Assembly: GCA_047125605.1 (NCBI GenBank)
Contig: CP138932.1
Coordinates: 2,790,001-2,854,000 of the forward strand
From: JAKVBK01 sp022447275
GTDB taxonomy: Bacteria > Pseudomonadota > Alphaproteobacteria > Rhodobacterales > Rhodobacteraceae
Direction of reading: 5' to 3'
Length of the DNA: 64,000 bases
Of the stretch, positions 24,638 to 36,700 are shown in pieces. Both the position numbers and the translations under genes were made by a program. The notes below the pieces were generated by a model. The model ran no database searches. It was not told the origin of the DNA and saw only the letters and a list, made by a program, of their open reading frames with translations. Numbering within the stretch: the stretch's first letter is position 1; every line of letters starts with the position of its first letter.

Positions 24638-25743
24638 GCTTTGGCCCCTTTCTTGCCCGAGCCCAGCATGGGCGCGGCGGTGCTGTCCAGCGGCCAGCGT
24701 GGCCGTGCGGACAAGTCCAGTCCGTCAGGCGCTTCTGTGGCAGACTTTTCCAGCCCGGCCCAGGCGATCATCGCGGCATTGTCGGTGCATAGGCGCAGGG
24801 GTGGGGCGGTAAACTGCAAGCCCTGTTCGCGGGCCTTGCTTTCAAGGGCTGCTCTGATCTGTTGATTGGCGGCAACGCCCCCGGCCACGGCCAGCCATGG
24901 CGCAGCGGGCGCGCTTTCAAGATAGTGGGCAATGGCCCGGCTTGTCTTTTCTGCCAGCACATCCCGGACGGCGGCTTGAAAGCCCGCGCAGAGATCCGCC
25001 CTGTCCGTTTCGCGCAGCCCGCCATGCTCTGCGATGCAGCCGTCGCGGGCGCGCAAAAGGGCGGTTTTCAGCCCCGAGAACGACATATCGCATCCCGGGC
25101 GATCCAGCAGCGGCCGGGGAAAGCGGAATCGCGTTTCATCCCCGTGGCGCGCGGTGTCTTCAACCGACGGCCCGCCCGGCTGCGGAAGAGCCAGAAGCCG
25201 CGCTGTCTTGTCAAACGCTTCGCCGGGGGCGTCATCAATGGTGCCGCCAAGCCTGCGAAACTGGGTCGGCCCGTCCACGCAGAGCAGCTGGCAATGCCCA
25301 CCCGAAACGAGCAGCATCAGATAGGGATAGGGCAGATTATCGGTGAGTCTGGGGGTCAGCGCATGGCCGGCCAGATGATTGACACCGATCAACGGCAAAC
25401 CACTGCCAGCGGACAGGCCTTTGGCCAGCATGACCCCAGACAGAACGCCGCCGATCAGGCCCGGCCCGGCGGTCACGGCAATGCCGTCCAGCGCGGACAG
25501 GCGCGTCTGTGCGGCATCCAGCGCCTGTTGCACGGCGACATCCAGCTTTTCCGCATGGGCCCGGGCGGCAATCTCGGGAACAACGCCGCCGAACCCCGCA
25601 TGCAGTTCATTCTGGCCGACAACGACGGATGACAGGATCCGGTTTTCCGGATCATCGGCATCACACACCACGGCGGCGGCGGTGTCATCACAGCTGCTCT
25701 CGATTCCCAAAAGCGTGCGGGGCAAAGCGTTCTCTCCGGCCAA
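24634..25743 (-). CDS. tsaD: tRNA N6-adenosine threonylcarbamoyltransferase TsaD
   Basis: TsaD transfers threonylcarbamoyl from its AMP ester to A37 of ANN-decoding tRNAs, with TsaB and TsaE. The 369-residue protein opens LLGIESSCDDTAAAVV and contains GGVVPEIAARAHAEKLD, the metal-binding HxxxH in GVNHLAGHALTP, and LMLLVSGGHCQLL. It ends with a Lys-rich tail. It is the first gene of a leftward operon with gpsA and the EVE gene. Confidence 0.96.
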   Translation of the reverse strand: MAGENALPRTLLGIESSCDDTAAAVVCDADDPENRILSSVVVGQNELHAGFGGVVPEIAARAHAEKLDVAVQQALDAAQTRLSALDGIAVTAGPGLIGGVLSGVMLAKGLSAGSGLPLIGVNHLAGHALTPRLTDNLPYPYLMLLVSGGHCQLLCVDGPTQFRRLGGTIDDAPGEAFDKTARLLALPQPGGPSVEDTARHGDETRFRFPRPLLDRPGCDMSFSGLKTALLRARDGCIAEHGGLRETDRADLCAGFQAAVRDVLAEKTSRAIAHYLESAPAAPWLAVAGGVAANQQIRAALESKAREQGLQFTAPPLRLCTDNAAMIAWAGLEKSATEAPDGLDLSARPRWPLDSTAAPMLGSGKKGAKA

Positions 25744-26041
25744 TTCAATCCCAGCTTTAGCACGTACTCTGGCAGCGTGCCCGACTCAATATGCAGGGCA
25801 GGCATGAAGTTCCCAATGATGGGCTGGCTGCGGGGCCAAACCGGGCGCCTTGATCCGTCTTATGTCGCTGTATCTTAGGGATTTGATGATCCCTTTTCTG
25901 CAAAAGGGCGTGAGAGCAGCCCAATGCGCCAGTGGGTATGTCCAAGCGCGCGATTTTGACGGCGACCTGCAAGTGGTGACAGACTGATCCATGGTGCTGG
26001 CGGCGCGCACGGCCCGGACCATTCGGTGAAGGAGGTAAGCG
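25744..26041. other. Intergenic region between tsaD and the methyltransferase operon
   Basis: About 300 bp between divergent genes. It contains only short open frames on both strands that I do not recognise. It must carry promoters for both sides. A strong AAGGAGG at 26029-26035 near its right end serves the leader ORF at 26042. Confidence 0.35.
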
Positions 26042-26149
26042 ATGACGCCTGTTTTGACGCATGCCAAGGGGATGCGAGCGTTCCTGTGCCAAGACAAACG
26101 CACAGGGTGGCGCGCCCCTCAGGGCGCCTGCATTGGCGCGCTCCCATGA
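26042..26149 (+). CDS. Putative 35-codon leader peptide coupled to the methyltransferase
   Basis: An ATG at 26042 stands 6 bp after a perfect AAGGAGG. It opens a 35-codon frame starting MTPVLTHAKGMRAFL and ending at TGA 26147-26149. That TGA overlaps the methyltransferase ATG at 26146 as ATGA. The methyltransferase has no good ribosome binding site of its own, so reinitiation from this small frame is plausible. The peptide resembles nothing I know. It could instead be a chance frame, or a mis-set start for the next gene. Confidence 0.45.
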   Translation: MTPVLTHAKGMRAFLCQDKRTGWRAPQGACIGALP

Positions 26150-27090
26150 CGGGATATCGCCCGCCATTTCCGTGGATTGAAACCCTGCCCGGTGCCGCCG
26201 CTGTTGCCCATGCGGGGCGGCAGGGCTGGTTAGACCTTGGGGCGGACGCCCCTCCTCTGTTGCAGGGCGTGCTCATCGGGGTGGGTGTTCTGGGGCCGGA
26301 TGGCAAACAGACGCCCGCCTTTGCACAAGCGTGGACAGATCACCGCGTCGATATCATGGCGCGCGCACAGTTCTATTGCCGTGCGGCCTCCGATGTGGCG
26401 GGCGGCCTTGGGGATCTTGCGGCAAACCTTCCGGCCTTCATGGACCGGGCGGAAACGTTTCGCCTGTTCCGGTATGAGACTGCTCAGTCAACGGATCCCG
26501 CTGCCCTGTCCGAGACGGCCCAATGGGTGGATTATCTCGAAGCGCTCGCCCGGGTGGAAAGCCCTGTTCTGGCACCGCTTATGCCCTTTGCGCGCGGTGA
26601 CCATGTGCTGGAGGTTGGCGGCAATACCGGGCTCATGGCGGCGGCACTGGCCCCTGCTGGGGTGCGGGTGGAGGTGCTGGATCTTCCGGCCGTCTGCGCG
26701 CTTGGGCAGCAACGACGGCCGGAGGTAACATTTCACGCGGGTGATGGCCGTGAGATCACTGGCCACCCGATCCGCGAAGCGCGTTTTGACGGGGTTCTCT
26801 TCAAATCGGTGCTCCATGATTGGCCCGAAGAGGACGCAGAAAGGATGCTCTCTCAGGCGCTGTCTCTTCTGGGGGATGAGGGGCGTATCGTGATCTGCGA
26901 GCGAGATCGGCCCGGGCCAAAAGCCTTGGCGGACCCCACCATGCAGGGCCTTGCAAACCTCGTTTTTGCGCCCTTCTATCGTGGGGCTGGCTTTTATATG
27001 GACTGGATGGAGCGGCATGGGATGGAGGTCTCCGTAGAGAGGCTGTCGCTTGACATGCCGTTCATCCTTCTCAGTGGAATACAGCGATGA
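26146..27090 (+). CDS. SAM-dependent O-methyltransferase (methyltransferase family 2)
   Basis: From the ATG at 26146 the product is 314 residues. The N-terminal part is helical, as in the dimerisation domain of plant-type O-methyltransferases. The C-terminal part has the SAM-binding HVLEVGGNTGLMAAALAP, an acidic residue in VEVLDLPAV, and the FKSVLHDWPEEDAERML segment whose His-Asp is the catalytic site of family 2 enzymes. The substrate is not evident; secondary metabolites, carotenoids or DMSP intermediates would all fit the fold. It overlaps the next gene by 4 bp. The frame extends upstream to 26026 without matching the family. Confidence 0.75.
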   Translation: MTGYRPPFPWIETLPGAAAVAHAGRQGWLDLGADAPPLLQGVLIGVGVLGPDGKQTPAFAQAWTDHRVDIMARAQFYCRAASDVAGGLGDLAANLPAFMDRAETFRLFRYETAQSTDPAALSETAQWVDYLEALARVESPVLAPLMPFARGDHVLEVGGNTGLMAAALAPAGVRVEVLDLPAVCALGQQRRPEVTFHAGDGREITGHPIREARFDGVLFKSVLHDWPEEDAERMLSQALSLLGDEGRIVICERDRPGPKALADPTMQGLANLVFAPFYRGAGFYMDWMERHGMEVSVERLSLDMPFILLSGIQR

Positions 27091-27623
27091 TCTCGGTTTC
27101 TGGTATCCCCGGTTCTGGCAAATCCACCTTGGCAACTGCCCTGTCCGACATGTTGAGTTGGCCGGTGATCCGCTTCGATGACTATGAGGCGTTGACGGCG
27201 ATGCATCCCAGCGCCGTTGTTGACTGGCTCGATCATGGGGCGCCGTTATCAGACAGCCTTGCCCCGGGCTTTCGACAGGCTGCAACGTTGGCCGGACCGG
27301 AGGCTATCCTCGATACGCCCTTCGGGCCGCTATGGCCCGGGCTTGGAGAGGCAATCTCTGTTTCCGTCTGGATTGACTGCCCGTTTGATATTGCCCTTGC
27401 AAGAAAGCTGCGAACTCTGGCGCAGGCTGGCACATCTGATCCGGGCTTTGCGGGTTGGCTTGAGCAATGGCTATCTGCCTATCATTTAAGCACGCGCCGG
27501 GCTTATCTGGACATATCCGAAAGAGCGCGCCCTTTGGCGCACTGCATCGTTGACGGAACCAGACCCAGCAGTGATAGTTTTGGGGATGTCTGTGCGCATC
27601 TGCGTGCCAGACAGATAGTTTAA
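27087..27623 (+). CDS. P-loop kinase-like protein of unknown substrate
   Basis: The 178-residue product begins MISVSGIPGSGKSTLATALS, a Walker A of the small-molecule kinase type. VIRFDDYEAL follows, with an acidic pair where uridine and related kinases bind the substrate or Mg. The remainder has SVSVWIDCPFDIALARKLR, a nucleoside-kinase-like lid region. I do not recognise a named family. It overlaps the methyltransferase by 4 bp, which suggests the pair act on related compounds. Confidence 0.65.
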   Translation: MISVSGIPGSGKSTLATALSDMLSWPVIRFDDYEALTAMHPSAVVDWLDHGAPLSDSLAPGFRQAATLAGPEAILDTPFGPLWPGLGEAISVSVWIDCPFDIALARKLRTLAQAGTSDPGFAGWLEQWLSAYHLSTRRAYLDISERARPLAHCIVDGTRPSSDSFGDVCAHLRARQIV

Positions 27624-27700
27624 GCCAGATGAGACGAGATGAGCGGCGTTGATTCTGGCACTTAGTCGGTAGCCTGGGGTGGGCAAAACCCGACAATCGC

Positions 27701-27750
27701 GGCCCCCAAGAAATGGCCGTGTGTAGGGTGTGAAACCGGTGCTTGGGGCC
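27701..27750 (+). promoter_or_regulatory. Inverted repeat in the 5' leader of the giant gene
   Basis: GGCCCCCAAG (27701-27710) can pair with CTTGGGGCC (27742-27750) with one bulged base, enclosing about 31 bases. It ends 8-26 bp before the two candidate start codons of the giant gene, so it may affect translation. There is no T-run. Confidence 0.35.
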
Positions 27751-27758
27751 GGCGAACA

Positions 27759-30700
27759 GTGCTGGGGAAGCCGCTCATGTCCGCCCCGTTCCAGCGCCGC
27801 CGTTCTGGCGGCTTGCCTTCTATACCGCTGAACCGAAAGGGCCGCGCGCGTCTGCGGCGCCTTGATCCGGATCGCTACGAGCGGATGAAGCGCGCGGCTT
27901 GGCGGATGCTACTGGACCCGATGGAGCAGCGGGTGCTGCTTTCGGCTGATCCGCTGAACATTCAGGCGGGTGCGTTGGCGGGCGCAACCGCAACCAATGA
28001 TGTCACCATTCGATTCTTCGAAGAAGACGATGCCGGGACGGTGGTTCAAAAGGTATCGGTGCTATGGGCTGGCGGCACGGCAGATATCACTGAAATTGGC
28101 GTGGATGACCGGTTTGTCGTCAATACCGGCTCCGGCGACGATGCGGTCTCGGTCATCTTCGACACGCGGTTCGATGCTGTGGATGATGATTTTGAGATCA
28201 TCATCAACACGGAGGACGGTACGGACACGGTTACCGTGACGTCCTTTGCAGAGGGCTTCACGGGCGATCTGAACCTCGACGGTGAAACCATAAATATTGC
28301 CTCTGGCGTCTCTATCGGGACAGACGCCACCAAGGCAAAGTCGGTGACGCTGGATGCTGACGCAACCTACAGCGGCTCTGGGATCATCTCTGCGCAGACA
28401 CGGGCGGCCCAGGTCACGATCAATGGGTCGGTGATTGCCAGTGATGCGGTCACGATCAGCGCTGATGCCGTCAGCAGTGCCAGCCAGACAACCTATGTGC
28501 TGGGCCTCGCCGGGTTTGATCTGACGTCGGATGCCGATGTCACCATCGGGGCAAGCGCGTCGATCAAGGGCTCAGCGGTGCAGATCACTGCGGATGCAAA
28601 GGTGGATATCGACGTCAGCGCCGAGTTCGCCCTCGCAGCCATTGCAATCAGCGATGGCACCGCTTCAGCCGATGTGACCGTGGCGGATGGCGCCACGATC
28701 GTGGCGGGCACGGGAGACCTCGATGCGACCACGGCTGGCGCCCAGTCACTGGCGATCAACGCGACATCTGACCTTGATATCAACGTAGGAATGCGGACGC
28801 CCGCCACCTTTATCTCGGACAGTATCAGTGGCAGCCCCGCGGCGGATATCCGCGGGATCGACGCCACCACCACAGCATTTGCGCTGACAGGATTTGACCT
28901 GCTGTATTCCGATGTGGATGCGGACCGGACAGCGCAGGTTACGCTGGGCGATGCAACTGCGGGCACCCTGACGATCACCGCGGGCGGAGAGGCGGCCTTT
29001 GGCGCCGAGACCAAAGGGGATATCAGCAATATCGCCCGATCAAATGTTGTGGGCCTTGCGACGACCGATATCGCGCAGGATCACGCCATCATTGCCTTCA
29101 ACGGTGCAGATGTGGATGCAACGTCGATCACGGCTGCGGCCCGCACGGGCGGTGACATGACGGCGATTGCCAAGGCGGCGCAGATCACGGGCGGATCTGG
29201 CATCACCAAGGTCCGTCTGGATGCGGAAACCGATCTGGCCGCCAGCACCGGCGCGATTGCGCTGAGTGCGACCGATGCGGCGACCTTCAACACCAAGGCG
29301 GAGTCCGTGGTGCTGGATCCCTCGACAACGGATTTTCAGCCCGGCCGGGTCACCGACTTTCAGCTCGGCTACGCCTATGCCGTCAATGTGCTGGATCGCG
29401 ATGCCGTTGTGGATCTGGTGTCCGGATCGGTGGTGACGGCCAGCAGCGGCGCGGTTTCAATCAATGCCAGAAGTGATGTCCAGTCGATCGTGATCGTCGA
29501 GAAGCTGCAGATGCTTCAGCCCCTGTTGGGCTCGACCTTCTCCACCTCATCGAATTTCAGCTTTGGCGGCACGCTGTCGGTCAATGAGATGAATGGCGAT
29601 GTGAAAGTGTCGGTGGATGGGGCGACGCTGAGCGCCGGGACAACCCTCTCCATCGACGCCACCAACGACGCGACCTTTGCGGCGATCTCGGAATCGGGCA
29701 CGTCGATCAACGGGGCAAGTGGTGGCGCCGTGGGTGTATCGATCGCGCTGAACGTGCTCGGCCACGAGATGACAAATGTGGGCGGCTATTTCGGCTTGGC
29801 GCTTGATACGCTGATCGGTCTGCCGCTTGGGGTCAGCCAGACGGGATATGGCGCCGAAGTGGCCCTTACAGACACGGCGCTGACCAGTGGCGGCAAAACC
29901 AGCCTGACCACGAACAACACCCTGTCGGCCACGACATTCACCACCAACGCGGCCAAGTCGACGGCGGATTCGGCGTTCATGAACGGGCGCGGCTCGGCTG
30001 CTGCGTTTGTTCTTGCCAACAACAAGATCGCGACGAAAAGCCGTGTCAGCGTGGATGGCATGGTCAACGGAGCGTCGAAGAAGGCAATTCAAGCCAGCGC
30101 CCTCGATGTGCTGGCGGTCGATGAGCAGAATATCGGCACGAAAAGCCTCATCGCCTCGGACAGCGTAACCTCGACGGATTACGGGCTTGGCCTGCTGGAT
30201 GACGTTGTCAGCGGGGTGGCGGCCCAGATCGAGGCGGAATACTGGACCGACGGAACCGATGTTTATGAGCGGCTCTTGGGGTCGCCAATTCTTACCAAAG
30301 CCGCGTCGAGCACGGTGAATGTCAGCTTCGGTGACCAGATCAAGCTGTTTGACAGCTATGCGGAAACGGGCACGGGCAAAGGCTCTGGCGGCACGCTTTA
30401 CAAGTTCATGGTGGATACAAGCGCCGGTGCAGAGTCGATTGACATTGCCAATGAGGATTTCACGGACAAATCCCGCTGGCGGGCCGAACTTGCCACTGAG
30501 ATTGTTCCAACGGGCCTGAACTTCACCACCTCCAACAGCACGGGCTTTGGCGGGATGTTGGTGCGCAACGAGGTGCGGACCGAAGCGGTGGCCGAAGTAG
30601 AAGACACGATCGTCACAATCACTGCGGGCGATATGACACTGCGCGCCGATGAGAACACCACGGTCACTGCCATAGGGGATCTTGGGATTTCGTCCTCCGG

Positions 30701-33700
30701 GGGCAGTTCTCTGGATGGATCGGGCACATCGCTGGCCGCGGGGGGCGCGGTTGTCTTTAACACGGTCATTGGCGCGGCAACGGCCAGTCTGTCATCGACA
30801 ACGGGAACCGTCTCTGGTGCTTTGGACGTGTTGGCCAACAGCACGATCTCGCTGGATGCCAAGCTGCAATCCTACATGACCACCGGCGCCAATGCGACGC
30901 TGCTGAACGTCGTGTTCAACACGCTGGGATATGACGCCGGAAACCTTGCCTTTCAGGCGCTTGACGCGCTCATCGGGCTTGAGATCGGATCAAAGGATGT
31001 CGCCACCACCACGGCCGCCATCGAGGGCGGCGGGCTGACGGCCGGCTCGGTCACGGTCAAGGCGGTGCATGGGGCGAGCCTCAAGGCGTTGCTGGATTCC
31101 AACGCATCGTCTGCGGCTGCGGCGGCGAAGGGCGCCGGGGGGCAGGTGATTTCAGGCAATCTGGTGTCCAACGCCGTTGCGGGCGGTGCTGAGGCGCGGA
31201 TCATAAACGCCCCCACCGGCACGCCGATCACCGCGTCAGCCGGCGGCATCACCGTCGAAGCTGACGACGCATCCAGCCTCAGCGCTACCGATGCCATGGT
31301 TTCGGCGCAGTCGACAGTCAATGACGTCTTTGCCGGTGTGGTGAACTCCGTCGCGCGGGCCCTGCTGGACAGCTATGACTATACCACCCTGTCGGGCACC
31401 CAGAACCTGACCTATGGCAACACCGTCTATGTCGATGGGTCCATCTACAAATACATGGGGGATGGCCCGGACAGCACGGATCTTGCCACCGCGATCTACA
31501 CCAATGTGGATCTGTGGAAGCGCATGACCGAAACCACAATCATCCCCACCTCCGTGGCCAAGATCATCACCAAGGTGGCCGGATTTAAGGGCGGTCCGTC
31601 AAAGTCAAAATTCGGCCTGATCACCCGCAATGAGGTCGAAGGGGGCGCGCTGGCGCGGGTTGAGAATGCAGAGCTGATTGCCGAGGGCGACATCGCTGTG
31701 CGCGCGGTGGAGCGCGCCGCGCTGACCGCCCGTGAAGTCAGCTCATTGGAGGCTACGGTGCCGGATGGGGCGGCAACCTCCGCCAAGGATACGCGGTCTT
31801 TCGTGATTGCCACGAACTCGGTTCTGGCCAAGGCGGAAGCTGTGGTTCGGGATGCGATCCTTCGGGCCAATGACACCGCTGGCACAAATGAACATTCGAT
31901 CACCATAGAAGCGCTGAACCTGATCACTGCGAACGCCGATGTGGGCCTCACATCCAAGGGCAAGTCAGAGGGCGTGGGCCTGCTCTTTGCCTTCAATACT
32001 GTGGGTTACAAGGCGCACAACGTGTTCTTTCAGGCAGCGGAAGCGCTGATCGGAAATGACTATCTGACAGATCTGGTCACTGATCAGGAGCGCTATGGCG
32101 CCACAGCCTTTGCCGAAGACAGCAGCCTGATCGCCGATCACGACGTAACGGTGCAGGCCCTGAGCCGCGATCTGCAGGGCACGGTGACAACCCTGACGGC
32201 GCAAGAGTTCAATGATCTCGGCACTGCGGACGGGGACAGTGATGATGAAGAGGGTGATGCGGCCCTCGCGGCCACATTGAAAACCGCCCTGATCGGGCTC
32301 AACCTGATCGATGGTGTGGCGGATGCTGCCGCCGCTGAGGCGGATAAGATCACCCTGTCCGTTGAGACGCTGGCAGAAGACGCGCAATGGTATGTGACCG
32401 CCAGCGATGGAACCATCTGGCAAGTTCTGTCGGAAGATGACGGGGCCGGGGGAACGGCCCTCAACGTCTATCTCGCCAACCTGCTGAATGCCCGGGTCGG
32501 CAATGAGCAGGCCGTAAAGGTGAAAAACGACTCAGTGGCAGTGGACGCGTTCATTGCTGACCAGAAGCTGGCCACGGAGAAAGCTGCTGCTGCCAAGAAG
32601 GGCGAGGAGTTCAAGGGCAAGCTGAAGTATGGCGCCAGCGCTTCGGCTGCGGGGGGCGTTCTGGCGTCCAACAAGGTGCATTCCCAGACACAGGCGTGGA
32701 TACGTGGAAATGCCAGCCGCTATAGCAGCAGCGAAACCGTGGATGATCTGCGCACGGGTGATGTGGTCGATCACAACGGGACGCTCTACCGCTATACCGG
32801 CCCCGATCAGGTGCGCGTGACAGCCTATGATCATGTCTCTGTGGATGCGTCCGTGGCGCTGACGACCGGTCAGAACATCCGCATTGCCGCTGAACTGGAA
32901 TCGACCGACACGACCACAACTTTCCGGCCTGGCGAGATTTATACCTACACCGGCCCAGGCGCGACGGATGCCGATCTGGAGGCCCTCCTGAAAGCCAGCC
33001 CAACGCTTTTCACCCTGGCCAATCCAGAGCTGTCCATTGATCTGTCGGCTGAGGATTACGCGGGTTCGAATTGGGCCTCGGAAGGCACGGGCCAAAGCTA
33101 TGAGGTGACTGCCAGCACCGGTGAGGTGAAGGTGATTGCCGAGGATACGGCCAACCTGCGGGTCGACAGTTCGCTGACTGTCTCGGTCGAGGTGACCAAC
33201 AATATCGATGCCTTCAAGGCGGTCGCGGCCTCCCTGACCAAGGACAGCTACGACTACACCACGCAATCCGGCCAGCAAGACCTGAGCGCCGGCGATGTGG
33301 TGCGGATCGGAGCGACTGGCCCGGATGCAGGCACAAACGAGGGCAAGTATTTCCGCTTCATGGGCGGGGGATCGAGCGGCACGATCGACGGCACAAATAT
33401 CAGCGGGCCGGCGGGCACGGTCTCGGTGGATCTCAATGCATTGGTGGCGGATGCAACGGGCGCGGATACGACGGCACAAAACATTCTCAACACCGCCCTG
33501 TGGGAAGAGATATCGGACAATACAGACGTCTCGGACCTGCTATTCCCCAATGTCGGCAACCTGGCGGACAGCAACGCGCGCGCCATGGGTGGGATCATTG
33601 TCTTCAACGATGTCGAAGGCGGGGTGAAAGCCGAGATCGTCAAGATGAACGTGACGGGATCGCAGGGTGTGGATGTTTTGGCCAATGCCAACGCCACCAT

Positions 33701-36700
33701 GCTGGCGGACTTGATGTCAGAGGTGATTTCCTCCGGCGGGTCGGCTTGGGGCAGTGGCGACAGCATCGCGCGGTCCGGTGTGATCTCGACCAATGTGATC
33801 CGCAACGCGGCGCTGGCGCAGATCGTGGATAGCACTGTTACAGCGGCCAATGGCACGGTGGATGTGCAGGCGTTTCAATCCACGGTGATGGACGCCACGC
33901 TCGACAGCAATGGCCAGACCGGGGACACGGTCGATATGGTGACGCTGGCCTTCAATTCGCTGGGCTACAAGGCGTCGAACATTCTCTTTGATACGGTTGC
34001 TGCCGTCACAACAGACCCAAGCTTCAACCGGCTGGTGCCCAATGATGCTGCGGCCTCTGCCACGGCACGGATCGTGGATACAACGATCAGCGAAAGCGAC
34101 GGTGTCACCGTAGATGCCCAATCCCGCGAGCTGATGAATGCCACGGTCACCAATGCAGCGGTGTCCGCGGCAGGCGCCCTGACCGGGGCCAATGGCCAGG
34201 CCAAGAACATCGTCATCTCGTCCAACAAGGTGCTGGGCCAGGCCAAGGCCTATATCGACAATTCCGGCCTGACAGGGGCGGGCAAGCTGGTTGATGCCAA
34301 TGGCAACATCGTCGTCAGCGCCGATGACAAGCAGCGCCACTTTGCCAATGTCAAACTGGTGGCGAATTCCAGCACCGTGAATGATGGCGGTGCGGCGGTT
34401 CTGCAGGAAACCCTGAATGATGCGCTCCCCGTTGACTGGTCCATGCAGGGGGGCGGCGTGTCACAGCCGGTCAAGCTGCGCTTTGGCCATCTCGTGCGGG
34501 TTGCGGATGATCACAGCTCGGCTGCGGGCAAGATCATGGTCTATATGGGCCCGAGCGATCCGTTCGACGGGGCGAATGTCTATGGTGCAGATGGCCGCGC
34601 AACTACGGTTTCAGCGGGGGATTATGTCCGCGAGGTGCAAAGCAACGGGGCGGTCAAGTTCTACAAATATACCGGGGCCAGCCCACTGCAGACCTTGCTT
34701 GGCGGGGTGGCTGTCGAGGATGGGTTTGATCTCAGCACGCTGACCTACGCCACCGACAGCGACTGGACGGAAGAAACCACCAATGCGCTGGGCATCCCGC
34801 TCTCCGGGGCCATCGATCTGAACACGACCAATTTCGACAATACGGATTACTGGAAGGAGTATGTGGCCTCTCAGCTTGTGCCACAGGGGCTGAACCTTCC
34901 CGGCAATAGCAGCGATTCCAGTGACAGCGACAGCAGGGCGCTTGGGGCGCTGTTTGTCTACAATGAACTGGTCGGCGGGGCAGAGGCCTATGTGACCTCC
35001 GCAACGCTGCGCGCCGATGATGACATCACGATTGCCGCCCGCCAGGACAGCCAGATGGATGCCAAGACGGATATCGCCGTGTCGTCTTCCGGCGGGACGG
35101 TGATCGGCACCGGCACCAGCCAGGCAGTCAGCGGGGTGGTGGCCACAAACCTCCTGAACGGATCGGCCACGGCTTATGCGCAGGATGCCACGCTCACCGC
35201 GCAGGATGCCACCGGCTCAGACACCAGCGGGTCTATCTCGATAACGGCCGTCAATGCGGCGGTGATGAATGCCATAACGGCGGCGAATGTGGCAACCGGC
35301 GATACCGGTGTGAACGTGGTGCTCGCGTTCAACTCGATGGGGTACAAACCCACGAACCTTCTGTTCAACAGCTTCAATGCGCTGGTGGGTGATCCCAACA
35401 CAACGCAGCCGATCCATGATGCCGAAGACCGGGTCGAGGCCCATGCCTACATGGAAAACGTGCAGGCGGAGGCGGCTGACACGATCGAAGTCACGGCGGA
35501 CAATGCCGCTGCCGTGAAGGCTGAGGTCACAAACGAGACCACCTCTGCCGCCAGTGCGTTCAAGGATGCGTCCGGCACCGGTGTCGGTGCGGTTTTGTCG
35601 ATGAACAAGATCCTGTCCGGCGCGCGGGCAGAAGTGGCGGGCTATATCGCGCAGGCTGATGGCGGCACCAAGGATATCGCAACCGGTGATTTGGTGATCG
35701 CCAATGATGGCAAAGTCTATGAGCGGACCGGAACCGCCCTGAGCGGTCAGGATATGGCGACGCTGACTTTCACCACAGGCTGGACAGAAAAAACCAGCGG
35801 GCTGGCAGCGATCAATGATCTGGATGCGGGCAAGGCTGTGGTGGTCAAGGCGTCGGACAACACGACGCTGGATGCCGACAATACGATGGTCGTGGCAACG
35901 ACCGTGTCAAATGATGGCGGCCTCAGCATTATCACCGGCGCGCTCGAGACGCTGATGGCGGATTTCGCCTATACGACCTTCTCGGGAAAGCACCTGCTTT
36001 TGAAGGGACAACAGGTGTTTGCCGGCTCGAACATGGCCGCATCCCAACAGGGCAACCGCTATATTTACAAAGGGGCTGACACCGATGAGGCGGTCGACTT
36101 GGCCGCCATTGACCTCACCGATGCCACCACATGGCAGCTGGTGGTTCTGACCGATATCGAAAGCCTTGTTCCGGGCGGGATCAACCTCAATGTCAGCGCC
36201 TCTGATGCCACGGCAGTGGGGGTGTTGATCTCCGTGAATGATATGCGGGCGCGCACGGAGGCCACGCTCAGTGGCGCCGATGTGGATGTTGTGGACGGGT
36301 TTGTCTGGGTCTCGTCGGTAGAGAACGCGCTGATGGATGCGCTGAACTCCGGCACGGTCACAGCGGATGGCGGATCGCTTTTTGCGGCGTCTTCTCAGGT
36401 GATTGCGGTGAACGCCAATATTGCCACCAACAACATTACCTCCTCTGCCAATGCCACGGTCAGCGATGCGGATCTGACCGCTGGAAACGCCAATGCCACC
36501 AATGAAAACACCACCGAGCTGACCCTTGGCGGGCGGGCGAGTACAGTGGTGAAGGTGACGCCCGAGGATGGCACGGTCACGGTGCGGTCCCAGAACGCCG
36601 CCCAGATGCACGCAGACCTCAACACCACAACCATTGCCGAAGGCGGCGGTGGGACAAACGTGGCCATCGGGGCATCGGTTGCGTTCAATTCGGTTGGGAT

